64,000 nucleotides of DNA from positions 372,001 through 436,000 of the forward strand of contig CAWAPQ010000002.1 of assembly GCA_963783965.1 (NCBI GenBank), written 5' to 3'. Source of the stretch: Bog-473 sp963783965 (GTDB lineage: Bacteria; Actinomycetota; Acidimicrobiia; Acidimicrobiales; RAAP-2). This document shows positions 42,645 through 51,149 of this stretch, one piece after another; the first letter of the stretch is position 1; each line of letters opens with the position of its first letter. The position numbers and the translations under genes were made by a program. The notes under the pieces were generated by a model that saw only the letters and a list, made by a program, of their open reading frames with translations, had not been told where the DNA came from and ran no database searches.

Positions 42645-43447
42645 CGCCCGAGCAGCTTCCCGATGCCGATGGAGAGGAAGTAGAAGACGACGAGCGGAAT
42701 GGCGAGCGCAAACATGGAGAAGGGATCCGAGCTCGGCGTGAAGACGGCAGCGACCACCACAATGATGATCACGGCCCAGCGCCAAGAACGGAGCAGGCGC
42801 GCCGGAGTCACCACGCGCGCCAGCTCGAGTGAGACGAGGACGACCGGGAACTCGAACGTCAGGCCGAAGATCGTCATCATCAAGAGGATGAGGCCCAGGT
42901 ACGGGATCGGGTCGTAGATCGCTTGCAGGTTTGGTCCACCCACCGACTTCAACCAACCCAGCGCATGCGGCAAGGTGAGGTAGGCGGTCGCTGCCCCGAG
43001 GAGGAAGAGCACGAAGGCGCTCAGCACGAACGGGATGGCGTAGCGACGCTCGGTCGCCTTGAGGCCGGGCGTCACGAAGCGCCAGATCTGGAACAGGATG
43101 ATCGGCGACGACAGGACGAGACCGCCGAAGAGAGCGATCTTGACGCGCAGCGTGAGACCGTCGAGCGGCGAGGTCACGAAGAGATTGCAGCTGCCGTTCG
43201 ACGCGATCAGGAGTGACGAGCTCCCCTTGGCGGTGTGGTGCGCCGTCGTTGCGTCGACGCTGCAGAGCGGGTGCAGCAGGAAATTCAGGATCGGCTGGTA
43301 GGCGAAGACGGCAATGGTGGCCGCGATCACGAAGGCGATGACGCAGATGATGACGCGGCGGCGGAGCTCGCCGAGGTGCTCCCCCAGCGTCATGTTGTCC
43401 GGGGACGGCCGGCTCTTGCGTTTGCCCGTGAAGGGAATCGTGACCAC
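42641..43447 (-). CDS. tatC: Sec-independent protein translocase TatC
   Basis: 268 residues, six membrane helices. Family marks: MTLGEHLGELRRRVI at the N-terminus (with the conserved E-L-R-R), the periplasmic loop after helix 1, FVTPGLKATERRYAIPF, and the FGLTFEFPVVLV segment with the conserved Glu. TatC recognises twin-arginine signal peptides and works with TatA/B. Start GTG at 43447; the stop overlaps the helicase TTG. The N-terminus is slightly extended (PFTGKRKSRPSPDN). Confidence 0.95.
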   Translation of the reverse strand: MVTIPFTGKRKSRPSPDNMTLGEHLGELRRRVIICVIAFVIAATIAVFAYQPILNFLLHPLCSVDATTAHHTAKGSSSLLIASNGSCNLFVTSPLDGLTLRVKIALFGGLVLSSPIILFQIWRFVTPGLKATERRYAIPFVLSAFVLFLLGAATAYLTLPHALGWLKSVGGPNLQAIYDPIPYLGLILLMMTIFGLTFEFPVVLVSLELARVVTPARLLRSWRWAVIIIVVVAAVFTPSSDPFSMFALAIPLVVFYFLSIGIGKLLGR

Positions 43448-43458
43448 GGTTGTGCCGT

Positions 43459-43977
43459 TCAGTTCAGCGTCGGGTCGCCGGGAACGACCACGCCGGACGG
43501 CTGGGGAGCCCGAGGCGGACTTTCGACGTGCGTCGGCGTCGGCGTCGACGGCGGTGCGGGCGACGGTGCCGGCTCCTGCGGGGCTACGGCGTGCAGGTCT
43601 GCCCCGGCTGCGGGCTCGGCGTCGGCCTGGGCTCCCTCACCGGGAGCGGCGGCCGCCGCCGCTCCCGCCGCTCCGTTCTCGCTGGTCAGGTTGGGAGGCT
43701 GGAATGAGCCGTCTGGCTCCTCGTCGGAGTCCGACGACATGGTCGACAGGTGGTTGAGCAGGGCGGACGGTGAGCGGGCCAGGCGGGCGATCTCCGAGGT
43801 CGGAGGGAGGTCGGGCATGGTGTTGCGCACCTCGGACTCCATCCGGTGCCGGAACTCGTTGAAGGAACGCCAGGCCCCACCCAACTGACGGGCGACCTGG
43901 GGCAGGCGATCAGGGCCCAAGAGGATGATGGCGACCACGCCGATCACGAGCAGCTTGCCTGGGTCGAGATTCAACAT
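43459..43977 (-). CDS. Twin-arginine translocase TatA/TatB-like protein
   Basis: 172 residues. The N-terminal membrane helix (LLVIGVVAIILLGPDRLPQVARQLG) with the GPDRLP hinge and the following amphipathic helix are TatA/TatB signatures; the order Pro-Asp-Arg-Leu-Pro favours TatB. A charged helical region and an Ala/Pro-rich disordered tail (about 85-172) follow. It precedes tatC by 11 bases in the same operon and should form the Tat complex with it. Confidence 0.88.
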   Translation of the reverse strand: MLNLDPGKLLVIGVVAIILLGPDRLPQVARQLGGAWRSFNEFRHRMESEVRNTMPDLPPTSEIARLARSPSALLNHLSTMSSDSDEEPDGSFQPPNLTSENGAAGAAAAAAPGEGAQADAEPAAGADLHAVAPQEPAPSPAPPSTPTPTHVESPPRAPQPSGVVVPGDPTLN

Positions 43978-44000
43978 GTCTCTTCAACTCTACGGTGCCG

Positions 44001-45359
44001 TTACAAGGACTGGATGAGCCGCTCGACCCGCTCGTCGTGGGACTTGAAGGGGTCCTTCAGGAGCACGGTGCGTTGCGCCTGGTCGTTCAGCTTCAGGTGG
44101 ACCCAGTCCACCGTGAAGTCCCGCCGGCGCTCCTTCGCCCGCTTCACAAAAGCCCCCCGGAGCCGGGCCCGGGTCGTCTCCGGTGGCTTGGTCATTGCCT
44201 CCGTGATGGCGTCGTCGGTGCAGGTGCGGTCCATCTCGTCACGCTGCTGCAGCTTGTAGAACAACCCTCTGCTCCGGTCGACGTCGTGGTACATGAGGTC
44301 GACCATTGCCACCTTGGGGTGGGCCAGCGAGACGTCGTGGCGTGCCCGCACCTGCTCGACCAACCGGTGTTTGGCCACCCAGTCGCACTCGCGCCACAGG
44401 GACGTCGGATCCGCTTCCAGGCCTTTGAGGCAGTGCTCCCACATGTCGAGCGCGCGGTCTTCCTCGGGCGAGAGGCCTCGCCGGTCGCGGAACTTCAATG
44501 CCCGTTCGAGATATTCGGTCTGAATGTCCAGGGCGCGCATCTCACGGCCGTTGGCCAGCCGGACCCGGCGCTGGCAGGTGATGTCGTGGCTGATCTCCCG
44601 GATGGCGCGGATCGGGTTTTCGAGCGTCAGGTCGCGCAACACCGTCGAGGAATCCTCCAGCATGGCCAGGAGGATGGACGTGGTGCCGATCTTCAGGAAC
44701 GTGGCGTACTCGCTCATGTTGGAGTCGCCGACGATCACGTGCAGGCGGCGGAAGCGCTCGGCGTCGGCGTGCGGCTCGTCGCGCGTGTTGATGATGGGCC
44801 GGCTGCGGGTCGTGGCCGAGGAGACGCCTTCCCAGATGTGTTCGGCGCGTTGACTCAGGCAGAACACGGCGCCCCGTGCGGTCTGGAGGACCTTGCCCGC
44901 GCCGGCGTAGATCTGACGGGAGACCAGGAACGGGATGAGCACCTCGGTGTAACGGTTGAACTCGTCGTTTCGTTCGGTCAGATAGTTCTCGTGGCAGCCG
45001 TACGAGTTGCCGACCGAGTCCGTGTTGTTCTTGAAGAGGTAGACCTCGCCGCGGATCCCCTCTTCGCGCAGGCGCGCCTGCGCTCCCGTGACCAGCTGGG
45101 CGAGAATCCACTCGCCCGCCTTGTCGTGGACGACGACATCGCTGATGCGGTCGCACTCGGGGGTGGCGTACTCGGGGTGGCTGCCCACGTCGAGGTAGAG
45201 GCGGGCACCGTTCTCCAAGAAGACATTCGACGAACGGCCCCACGAGACCACGCGCCGGAACAGGTAGCGCGCCACTTCGTCGGGGCTGAGGCGACGCTGC
45301 CCGCGCAGCGTGAAGGTCACCCCGTATTCGTTCTCGATGCCGAAGATGCGGCGTTCCAC
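44001..45359 (-). CDS. pafA: Pup-protein ligase PafA
   Basis: 452 residues. RIFGIENEYGVTF at the start, the catalytic Asp region RLYLDVGSHPEYATPECD, FKNNTDSVGNSYGCHENYL and TRSRPIINTRDEPHAD match PafA. It activates the C-terminal Glu of Pup with ATP and joins it to a substrate lysine. The GTG start (MERRIFGIENEYG) gives the family's usual beginning. It follows prcA by 20 bases and precedes the Tat genes, as in mycobacteria. Paralogous to dop upstream, as expected. Confidence 0.96.
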   Translation of the reverse strand: MERRIFGIENEYGVTFTLRGQRRLSPDEVARYLFRRVVSWGRSSNVFLENGARLYLDVGSHPEYATPECDRISDVVVHDKAGEWILAQLVTGAQARLREEGIRGEVYLFKNNTDSVGNSYGCHENYLTERNDEFNRYTEVLIPFLVSRQIYAGAGKVLQTARGAVFCLSQRAEHIWEGVSSATTRSRPIINTRDEPHADAERFRRLHVIVGDSNMSEYATFLKIGTTSILLAMLEDSSTVLRDLTLENPIRAIREISHDITCQRRVRLANGREMRALDIQTEYLERALKFRDRRGLSPEEDRALDMWEHCLKGLEADPTSLWRECDWVAKHRLVEQVRARHDVSLAHPKVAMVDLMYHDVDRSRGLFYKLQQRDEMDRTCTDDAITEAMTKPPETTRARLRGAFVKRAKERRRDFTVDWVHLKLNDQAQRTVLLKDPFKSHDERVERLIQSL

Positions 45360-45379
45360 CGGGCCAACCGTACTGCTGC

Positions 45380-46051
45380 CTATGCCAGCAGTTGTGCCAG
45401 CTCCCCTTCGTCGATGCGCCGGAAGGTGCGCCGCCCGTTTCCCCCGCTCAGAATGGCCACTTCCAGGTCACCGGCCCCCAGCGTCCGGTCGGGGCCGGCC
45501 AATGCCTCTGTGGCCGCCTTGACCGCTCTGGCCAGGTCCCAGTCGGCCTGCCACGCCGCGCCGACACGCTCGGTGATGGTCTCCGCATCGCCGCCGAGCA
45601 CCGCGAAGCGGTCCTCGTCGGTGATCGTGCCCTCATAGGCGATGTGGTACAGCTGGTTCTGGGCCTCGCCCAGCTCGGCCACCAGGATCTCGACCTCCAG
45701 CGGTTTCATCTCGTGGGTGAAGACGTTGCCGAGATACTGCGCGTAGAGGTTGGCCAACGAGCGGGCGTCGACGTCCTCGCGGCTGTACGCGTACCCCTTC
45801 GTGTCGGCATGGCGCACACCGGCGACGCGGAGCTGGTCGTACTCGTTGTACTTGCCGACGCCACCGAAGGCGATGCGGTCGTAGATCTCGCTGATCTTGT
45901 GCAGCGTGCGCGACGGGTTCTCGGCCACCATGGCGATGCCGACGTCGTAGGTCGTGGCGACCAGGGAGCGGCCCCGGGCAATGCCCTTCTGGGCATATTC
46001 GGCGCGGTCCTTCATGACCTGCTCCGGCGCCACGTAGTAGGGCATGCTCAC
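45380..46051 (-). CDS. prcA: 20S proteasome alpha subunit
   Basis: 223 residues. YVAPEQVMKDRAEYAQKGIARGRSLVATTYDVGIAMVAEN is the alpha-subunit start (gating N-terminus plus first strand and helix); GKYNEYDQLRVAGVRHADTKGY and EILVAELG follow. There is no N-terminal nucleophile Thr, as expected for alpha subunits. It forms the outer heptameric rings of the proteasome and docks Mpa. The GTG at 46051 overlaps the prcB stop (GTGA). Confidence 0.95.
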   Translation of the reverse strand: MSMPYYVAPEQVMKDRAEYAQKGIARGRSLVATTYDVGIAMVAENPSRTLHKISEIYDRIAFGGVGKYNEYDQLRVAGVRHADTKGYAYSREDVDARSLANLYAQYLGNVFTHEMKPLEVEILVAELGEAQNQLYHIAYEGTITDEDRFAVLGGDAETITERVGAAWQADWDLARAVKAATEALAGPDRTLGAGDLEVAILSGGNGRRTFRRIDEGELAQLLA

Positions 46052-46851
46052 GACGCACGCTCCGCTTGCTTGCGGGCGATCAGCGCGGCGAAGCGCTCGG
46101 CCACCTCGTCCCCGGGCACCTCTCGGTACCCCGCCGCGTCCACCACGGCGATGATCGGGTAGATGCCGCGGACCAGGTCGGGACCACCGGTGGCGGAGTC
46201 CTCGTCGGCAGCGTCGTACAGCGACTGGATGGCGAGGTCGACGGCCTCGTCGCGGCCCAGGCCCTCCCGCCAGCCGAGCTTGATCGTGCTCCGGGCGTCG
46301 CGCCCGCCCGAGCCCGTGGCCTGGAAGTCGGTGTCCTCGTAGTGGCCGCCCGTGACGTCGTAGTTGAAGATGCGACCGGCGCTGCGGGCCGTGTCGAACC
46401 CGGCGAACAGCGGGACCACGGCGAGGCCCTGCATGGCCAGCGGCAAGTGCTGGCGGACCATCTGGGCCAGTTGATTGGCCTTGCCCTCCAGCGAGAGGGT
46501 GGCACCTTCGACCTTCTCGTAGTGCTCGAGCTGCACCTGGAAGAGCCGGACCATCTCAATGGCCATCCCGGCCGTCCCGGCGATGGCCACTGCGGAGAAG
46601 CGATCGGCCGGGAAGACCTTCTGCATGGCGTGGCTGGCGATGATGTTGCCCGCCGTGGCACGGCGGTCCCCCGCCATCACCACGCCGTCGAGGTAGCGCA
46701 GTGCCACCACGGTGGTGCCGTGGGGTGCCTGCACCGGGGTCAGCGGCTCGGGTGCCCGGGCCGGCGCGTCGGCCTGGCCCGACGTGAGGCGTAGGAGGCC
46801 GACGAAGTCCGGCCCCGGATCACGCTCCGGGGGGAAAAGAGGAAGCGCCAC
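46048..46851 (-). CDS. prcB: 20S proteasome beta subunit (catalytic)
   Basis: 267 residues. A propeptide of about 45 residues ends at HG, followed by TTVVALRYLDGVVMAGDRRAT, where Thr46 is the N-terminal nucleophile after autocleavage; Lys33-equivalent and GSGGRDARS regions match the active site. It makes up the inner rings and degrades unfolded pupylated proteins. Start GTG at 46851, six bases after the pup stop. The propeptide is Pro/Ala-rich. Confidence 0.96.
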   Translation of the reverse strand: MALPLFPPERDPGPDFVGLLRLTSGQADAPARAPEPLTPVQAPHGTTVVALRYLDGVVMAGDRRATAGNIIASHAMQKVFPADRFSAVAIAGTAGMAIEMVRLFQVQLEHYEKVEGATLSLEGKANQLAQMVRQHLPLAMQGLAVVPLFAGFDTARSAGRIFNYDVTGGHYEDTDFQATGSGGRDARSTIKLGWREGLGRDEAVDLAIQSLYDAADEDSATGGPDLVRGIYPIIAVVDAAGYREVPGDEVAERFAALIARKQAERAS

Positions 46852-46857
46852 GAGTGG

Positions 46858-47064
46858 TTACTGTCCACCCTTTTGCACGTAGTTCCGCACGAACTCCTCG
46901 GCGTTGTCCTCCAGCACCTCGTCGATCTCGTCGAGGAGGTCGTCGAGCTCTGCCTTGATCTTCTCGCCGCGCTCGGAGGTCGCAGGGGCGGCCTCTTCGA
47001 CTTCGGTCTCGGCCTCGGTCGACCGCGCCCCCGAGCCCTTCCTCTTCTGTTCCTGTTCTGCCAT
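46858..47064 (-). CDS. pup: prokaryotic ubiquitin-like protein Pup
   Basis: 68 residues, as usual (about 60-70). The helical C-terminal half GEKIKAELDDLLDEIDEVLEDNAEEFVRNYVQKGGQ ends in GGQ, so Dop must deamidate the final Gln before PafA can use it. The acidic, disordered N-terminal half (TEAETEVEEAAPATS) engages the unfoldase. It lies directly before prcB and after dop, the classical order. Confidence 0.97.
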   Translation of the reverse strand: MAEQEQKRKGSGARSTEAETEVEEAAPATSERGEKIKAELDDLLDEIDEVLEDNAEEFVRNYVQKGGQ

Positions 47065-47100
47065 TGTTCGTGTCCCGTCCTGTGGTGCGAGCGTTCTTCG

Positions 47101-48594
47101 TTAAGAGTTGAGCCGGGTGAGCAGGTCGGACGGTCCTGTGCTCTGCGCCAGAAGTTCGCCAGTGTGCTCGGCTGTTCCCTTGAGGGGGTCCATCATAGGG
47201 ACGCGCCGCAACGGGTCTGCGCCGACGTCGAACACGAGGGAATCCCAGTTGGCCGTGACGACTGCTTCGGGCCACCGGGCCAGGCACTTGCCGCGGAACC
47301 AGGCCCGGGTCCCCCTGGGCGGCTCCCCGACGGCATGGGCCACCTGGGCTGGTGTGACCAGCGAGCGCATGTCCAGACGCCGGAAAACGGACTTGTCCGG
47401 CCGCAGGTCGTGGTACTGCAACGCCAGTGCGGCAACCCGGGGGTCCTTCCAGCCGCAGGCGTGCCGGTCCTGGTAGGCCAGCAGGAGCTCGCGCTTGGCC
47501 ACCCAATCGAGCGTGTCGGCCAGCGAGGCCGGGTCCGACTCCAGGCTGGACAGCACACCCTCCCAGTGCTCCAGCACCAGCGCGCCGACCTCGCCGTCGT
47601 CGCCCAGGGCGGCCAGGCCGAACTCCTCGGCGTACTTGCGGGCGGCCCCGAAGATCTCCCACTGCATCTCGAGGGCGGTGGCGGTCGAGCCGTCGGTCAG
47701 CGCCAGCGGCCGCATCAGCGTCAGGTCGGCCGAGACCTGGTGCAGCGCGCGCACGGGGTCCGACAGCGAGAGGTCACGGGTCGGGCCGGCCTCGTCCTCG
47801 ACCATGGCCAGCACGATGGCCGTGCTGCCGAGCTTCAGGAACGTGGCGATCTCCGACATGTTGGCGTCGCCGACGATCACGTGGAGACGTCGGAAGCGCT
47901 TGGGATCGGCATGCGGTTCGTCGCGCGTGTTGACGATCGGGCGCTTGAGCGTCGTCTCCAGTCCGACGATCTCCTCGAAGAACTCGGCCCGCTGCGACAG
48001 CTGGTAGTGCACCGTGTCGGGATCGAGGGCAGCGGTCTCGGTGCCGACCTTGCCCGATCCGGTGAAGAGGGTCCGCGACACGAAGTGCGGGACGACGCCG
48101 TCGATCACCTTGGCGAAGGGCACCGCCCGGTCCATCATGTAGTTCTCGTGGCAGCCGTAGGAGTTGCCCTTGCCGTCGGAGTTGTTCTTGTAGACGATCG
48201 GCGCCGGATGGTCCGGGATGCGGAGCGCGGCGGCGATCATGGACCGGCGGAGCACCTCCTCGCCCGCCTTGTCGTAGAGCACTCCCTCCAGCGGCGTCAG
48301 GCACTCGGGGCTCGAATACTCGGGATGGGCATGGTCCACGTAGAAGCGGGCGCCGTTGGTCAGGACGGTGTTGGCCAGGTGCGTCTCCACCATGGGCGCC
48401 AGGGACCCCTCGCGGGCGAAGCCACGGGCGTCGTTGCCGGGGGTCTCGTCCTCGAAGTCCCAGCCGATCTGCTGCTCCACGTCCGCCGCGTAGGCGTTGA
48501 CGAGCACCGACGACGCCGCAATGGGGTTCTGCTCGGGTCCGGGCGAAAGGATGCCGTACTCGGTCTCAATGCCGCAGACCTTTGTGATGGCCAC
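47101..48594 (-). CDS. dop: deamidase/depupylase of Pup, Dop
   Basis: 497 residues. KVCGIETEYGILSPG at the start and the catalytic-Asp region FYVDHAHPEYSSPECL mark the PafA/Dop family; the long insertion after residue 38 (the Dop loop region, GWDFEDETPGNDARGFA) and overall length identify Dop rather than PafA. It deamidates the C-terminal Gln of Pup and can remove Pup from substrates. ATG start at 48594. It follows mpa by 16 bases and precedes pup by 36. Confidence 0.95.
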   Translation of the reverse strand: MAITKVCGIETEYGILSPGPEQNPIAASSVLVNAYAADVEQQIGWDFEDETPGNDARGFAREGSLAPMVETHLANTVLTNGARFYVDHAHPEYSSPECLTPLEGVLYDKAGEEVLRRSMIAAALRIPDHPAPIVYKNNSDGKGNSYGCHENYMMDRAVPFAKVIDGVVPHFVSRTLFTGSGKVGTETAALDPDTVHYQLSQRAEFFEEIVGLETTLKRPIVNTRDEPHADPKRFRRLHVIVGDANMSEIATFLKLGSTAIVLAMVEDEAGPTRDLSLSDPVRALHQVSADLTLMRPLALTDGSTATALEMQWEIFGAARKYAEEFGLAALGDDGEVGALVLEHWEGVLSSLESDPASLADTLDWVAKRELLLAYQDRHACGWKDPRVAALALQYHDLRPDKSVFRRLDMRSLVTPAQVAHAVGEPPRGTRAWFRGKCLARWPEAVVTANWDSLVFDVGADPLRRVPMMDPLKGTAEHTGELLAQSTGPSDLLTRLNS

Positions 48595-48610
48595 GGTGCG
48601 ACCCTAACTT

Positions 48611-50365
48611 CTAGAGGTACTGGCCGGTACCGACCCGCTCGATAGAGCGGCCTCCGTGCACTTCACGGTCCTCGGTGAGCAGCGTCCGGACGTACACGAT
48701 CCGCTCACCCTTCTTGCCCGAGATCCGCGCCCAGTCGTCGGGGTTGGTGGTGTTGGGCAGGTCCTCGTTCTCCTTGTACTCCTGGCGGATCGACTCGAGC
48801 ATGTCGGCGGTGCGGATCCCGCCCGTCTCCCCGGCGATGACCCGCTTGATGGCCAGCTTCTTGGCCCGCCGGACGATGTTCTCGATCATGGCGCCCGAGG
48901 CGAAGTCGCGGTAGTAGAGGATCTCCTTGTCGCCGTTCTGGTAGGTGACCTCCAGGAACCGGTTGTCGTCGTCCTCGCGGTACATCTCGGCCACGGTTCG
49001 CTCAATCATGGCCTGGACCGCCTTGGACGGGTCGCCGCCGCCGAGCCGCTTGACCTCCTCGCCGTCGAGGGGCAGGTCGGGCGTGAGGTAGCGGCTGAAG
49101 ATCTGGCCGGCGGCCTCCTCGTTGGGCCGCTCGATCTTGATCTTCACGTCGAGCCGCCCCGGCCGCAGGATGGCGGGGTCGATCAGGTCCTCCCGGTTGG
49201 ACGCGCCGATGACGATGACGTCGCGCAACGACTCGACGCCGTCGATCTCGGCCAGCAGCTGGGGCACGATGGTCGACTCCATGTCGGAGCTGATGCCGGT
49301 GCCCCGCGTCCGGAAGAGCGACTCCATCTCGTCGAAGAAGACGATGACGGGCATGCCCTCGTCCGCCTTCTCGCGGGCGCGCTGGAAGACCTGGCGGATC
49401 TGGCGCTCCGTCTCGCCCACGTACTTGTTGAGCAGTTCCGGGCCCTTGATGTTGAGGAAGAAGCTGCGCACGTTGTCGTTGCCGGTCTTCAGGGCGACCT
49501 TCTTGGCCAGGGAGTTGGCCACCGCCTTGGCGATGAGGGTCTTGCCACAGCCGGGCGGCCCGTACAGGAGGATGCCCTTGGGGGCCGGCAGCGAGTACTC
49601 CACGAAGAGGTCGCGGTGCATGTAGGGCAGCTCGACCGCGTCGGTTATGGCCTCGATCTGGGTGTCCAGGCCGCCGACGTCGGCGTAGGTGATGTCGGGT
49701 ACCTCCTCGAGAACGAGTTCCTCGCTCTCGAGCTTGGGCAGCTTCTCGATGAGGAGCTGGGTGCGCGTGTCCATCAACAGCGAGTCGCCGGCCCGCAGCT
49801 TCACGCCCAGCATGTCCTCGGAGAGGTCGGCGACCCGCTCCTCGTCGGCCCGGGCGAAGATCACGCAGCGCCGCTTGTCCTCGAGCTGCTCCTTCAGGGT
49901 GACGACCTCGCCGGAGAATTCCCCGTCGCGCACGAGCACCACGTTGAGGCTCTCGTTGAGGACGACCTCGTTGCCCTTGCGGATCGCCCCGGGGTCGATG
50001 TCGGGGTGCAGGCTGACCCGCATTTTGCGGCCGCTCGAGAAGACGTCGACGGTGCCGTCCTCGTTGATCCCGAGGAACGTGCCGTAGGCCGCCGGTGGCT
50101 GGGTGAGCTTCTCGACCTCCTCGCGCAGGGCGGCCAGCTGCTCCTTGGCCTGCTGCAGGGTGAAGGTCAGCTTCTCGTTCTGCGAAGTCGCCTGGGCCAG
50201 TTGGCCCTTCGATTCGAGGAGGCGCTCCTCCAGGGCCTGGACCCGGCCGGGGCTCTCCTGCAACCGGCGGCGGAGCGCGTGGATCTCGTCCTCGGCGTCT
50301 GCCAGCTCGGCGCGCAGCGCCTCAGCCTGGGCAGCGGCTTCGTCGGGAGTCGCGGTCACTGCCAT
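48611..50365 (-). CDS. mpa: proteasome-activating AAA ATPase Mpa/ARC
   Basis: 584 residues. An N-terminal coiled coil (about 5-85) that binds Pup, two OB-type beta domains (about 90-230), then an AAA module with GPPGCGKT, VIVFFDEMES and SNREDLIDPAILRPGRLD. The C-terminal end GTGQYL carries the penultimate Tyr that opens the proteasome gate. It unfolds pupylated proteins and feeds them to the 20S core. First gene of the minus-strand block; the divergent region to the ferredoxin gene probably holds its promoter. Confidence 0.96.
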   Translation of the reverse strand: MAVTATPDEAAAQAEALRAELADAEDEIHALRRRLQESPGRVQALEERLLESKGQLAQATSQNEKLTFTLQQAKEQLAALREEVEKLTQPPAAYGTFLGINEDGTVDVFSSGRKMRVSLHPDIDPGAIRKGNEVVLNESLNVVLVRDGEFSGEVVTLKEQLEDKRRCVIFARADEERVADLSEDMLGVKLRAGDSLLMDTRTQLLIEKLPKLESEELVLEEVPDITYADVGGLDTQIEAITDAVELPYMHRDLFVEYSLPAPKGILLYGPPGCGKTLIAKAVANSLAKKVALKTGNDNVRSFFLNIKGPELLNKYVGETERQIRQVFQRAREKADEGMPVIVFFDEMESLFRTRGTGISSDMESTIVPQLLAEIDGVESLRDVIVIGASNREDLIDPAILRPGRLDVKIKIERPNEEAAGQIFSRYLTPDLPLDGEEVKRLGGGDPSKAVQAMIERTVAEMYREDDDNRFLEVTYQNGDKEILYYRDFASGAMIENIVRRAKKLAIKRVIAGETGGIRTADMLESIRQEYKENEDLPNTTNPDDWARISGKKGERIVYVRTLLTEDREVHGGRSIERVGTGQYL

Positions 50366-50484
50366 TCACCCTAGCCCTCGCCCCGGCGCGGACGGCCCGT
50401 ATTGGCGCTGCACCGCTCCTGCACCGGCGATGCACCGGGTCGGCAGGCCCGGACGGGTACGCTGGGAGACCGGCAAGGCCAGAT

Positions 50485-50514
50485 TGACTGGCCGCGGGGC
50501 GCCTCACTACGGTC
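50485..50514 (+). promoter_or_regulatory. candidate promoter for the ferredoxin gene
   Basis: TTGACT (50485-50490), 18 bases, then TACGGT (50509-50514, fitting the TAnnnT pattern common in Actinobacteria), 45 bases before the ferredoxin ATG. Part of the 194-base divergent region between mpa and the ferredoxin gene. Hand match only. Confidence 0.35.
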
Positions 50515-50559
50515 CCCGTGGGTCGTTGGGCGGCTGCGACAAGGGAGAGAGACAGGTAC

Positions 50560-50796
50560 ATGAAGGTCTGGATCGACCAGGATCTCTGCACGGGCGACGG
50601 GCTCTGCGAGGAGATCGCGCCTGCCGTCTTCACCCTCCTCGACGACGGCCTTGCCTACGTGAAGGAGGACGGCGACGTCAAGAACGAGCCCGGTGGCTCA
50701 GCGGGGATGGCGGCGGTGCCGGCCGACCTCGAGGACGCCGTCGTCGAGGCCTCCGAGGAATGCCCCGGAGAGTGCATCTTCATCGAGCGCGACTAG
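50560..50796 (+). CDS. [3Fe-4S]-type ferredoxin
   Basis: 78 residues. Cys10 and Cys16 in CTGDGLC, with Asp13 in the position where 4Fe ferredoxins have a cysteine, and Cys68 in CPGEC (a further Cys72). This is the CxxDxxC...CP pattern of actinobacterial single-cluster ferredoxins that serve cytochromes P450 and other oxidoreductases. ATG at 50560 follows GGGAGAGAGA. It lies between mpa and the trmI region; its redox partner is not apparent here. Confidence 0.85.
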   Translation: MKVWIDQDLCTGDGLCEEIAPAVFTLLDDGLAYVKEDGDVKNEPGGSAGMAAVPADLEDAVVEASEECPGECIFIERD

Positions 50797-50805
50797 CGAC
50801 GCTCC

Positions 50806-51147
50806 TCAGGGCTCGAGCGCGCCGCCGAGCAACGCCCTGAACTCCTCGTCGGAGATCGCCTCGGCATCCCTGGGTCGGATGCGGATCGTTCCCTTGCCGC
50901 TCGAGAGCTCCGGGTGGCGCGCCACAAACCCCCCCTCGCGATCGGCCCGCCAGCCGTAGACGGACACGCCGTGCTTCCACGCCCCGAGGTTCAGCCGTCG
51001 TCGGCCCACCCGGTACGCCGGCATCCCGTAGGCGAGAGCCACCTCGGCATCGGGGTGCTCGGCGAGCACAATGGCATGAAGCCGGTCGAAGAGGGGGCGC
51101 CGCGCGGGCGGGATGCCCTCGATGTACGCGACGACGCCCGGGTCCAC
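50806..51147 (-). CDS. DUF1801 (YdhG-like) domain protein
   Basis: 113 residues: YIEGIPPARRPLFDRLHAIVLAEHPDAEVALAYGMPAYRVGRRRLNLGAWKHGVSVYG fits the DUF1801 fold (an iron-chaperone/CyaY-like small domain), with SSGKGTIRIRP before the end. Function unknown. GTG start, two bases after the trmI stop, so likely co-transcribed with it. Convergent with the ferredoxin gene. Confidence 0.75.
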   Translation of the reverse strand: MDPGVVAYIEGIPPARRPLFDRLHAIVLAEHPDAEVALAYGMPAYRVGRRRLNLGAWKHGVSVYGWRADREGGFVARHPELSSGKGTIRIRPRDAEAISDEEFRALLGGALEP

Positions 51148-51149
51148 GG

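Noticed and set aside
48656..50374. 572-residue frame antisense to mpa
   Set aside because: mpa has full AAA motifs; this frame is a Leu/Val-rich shadow of it.
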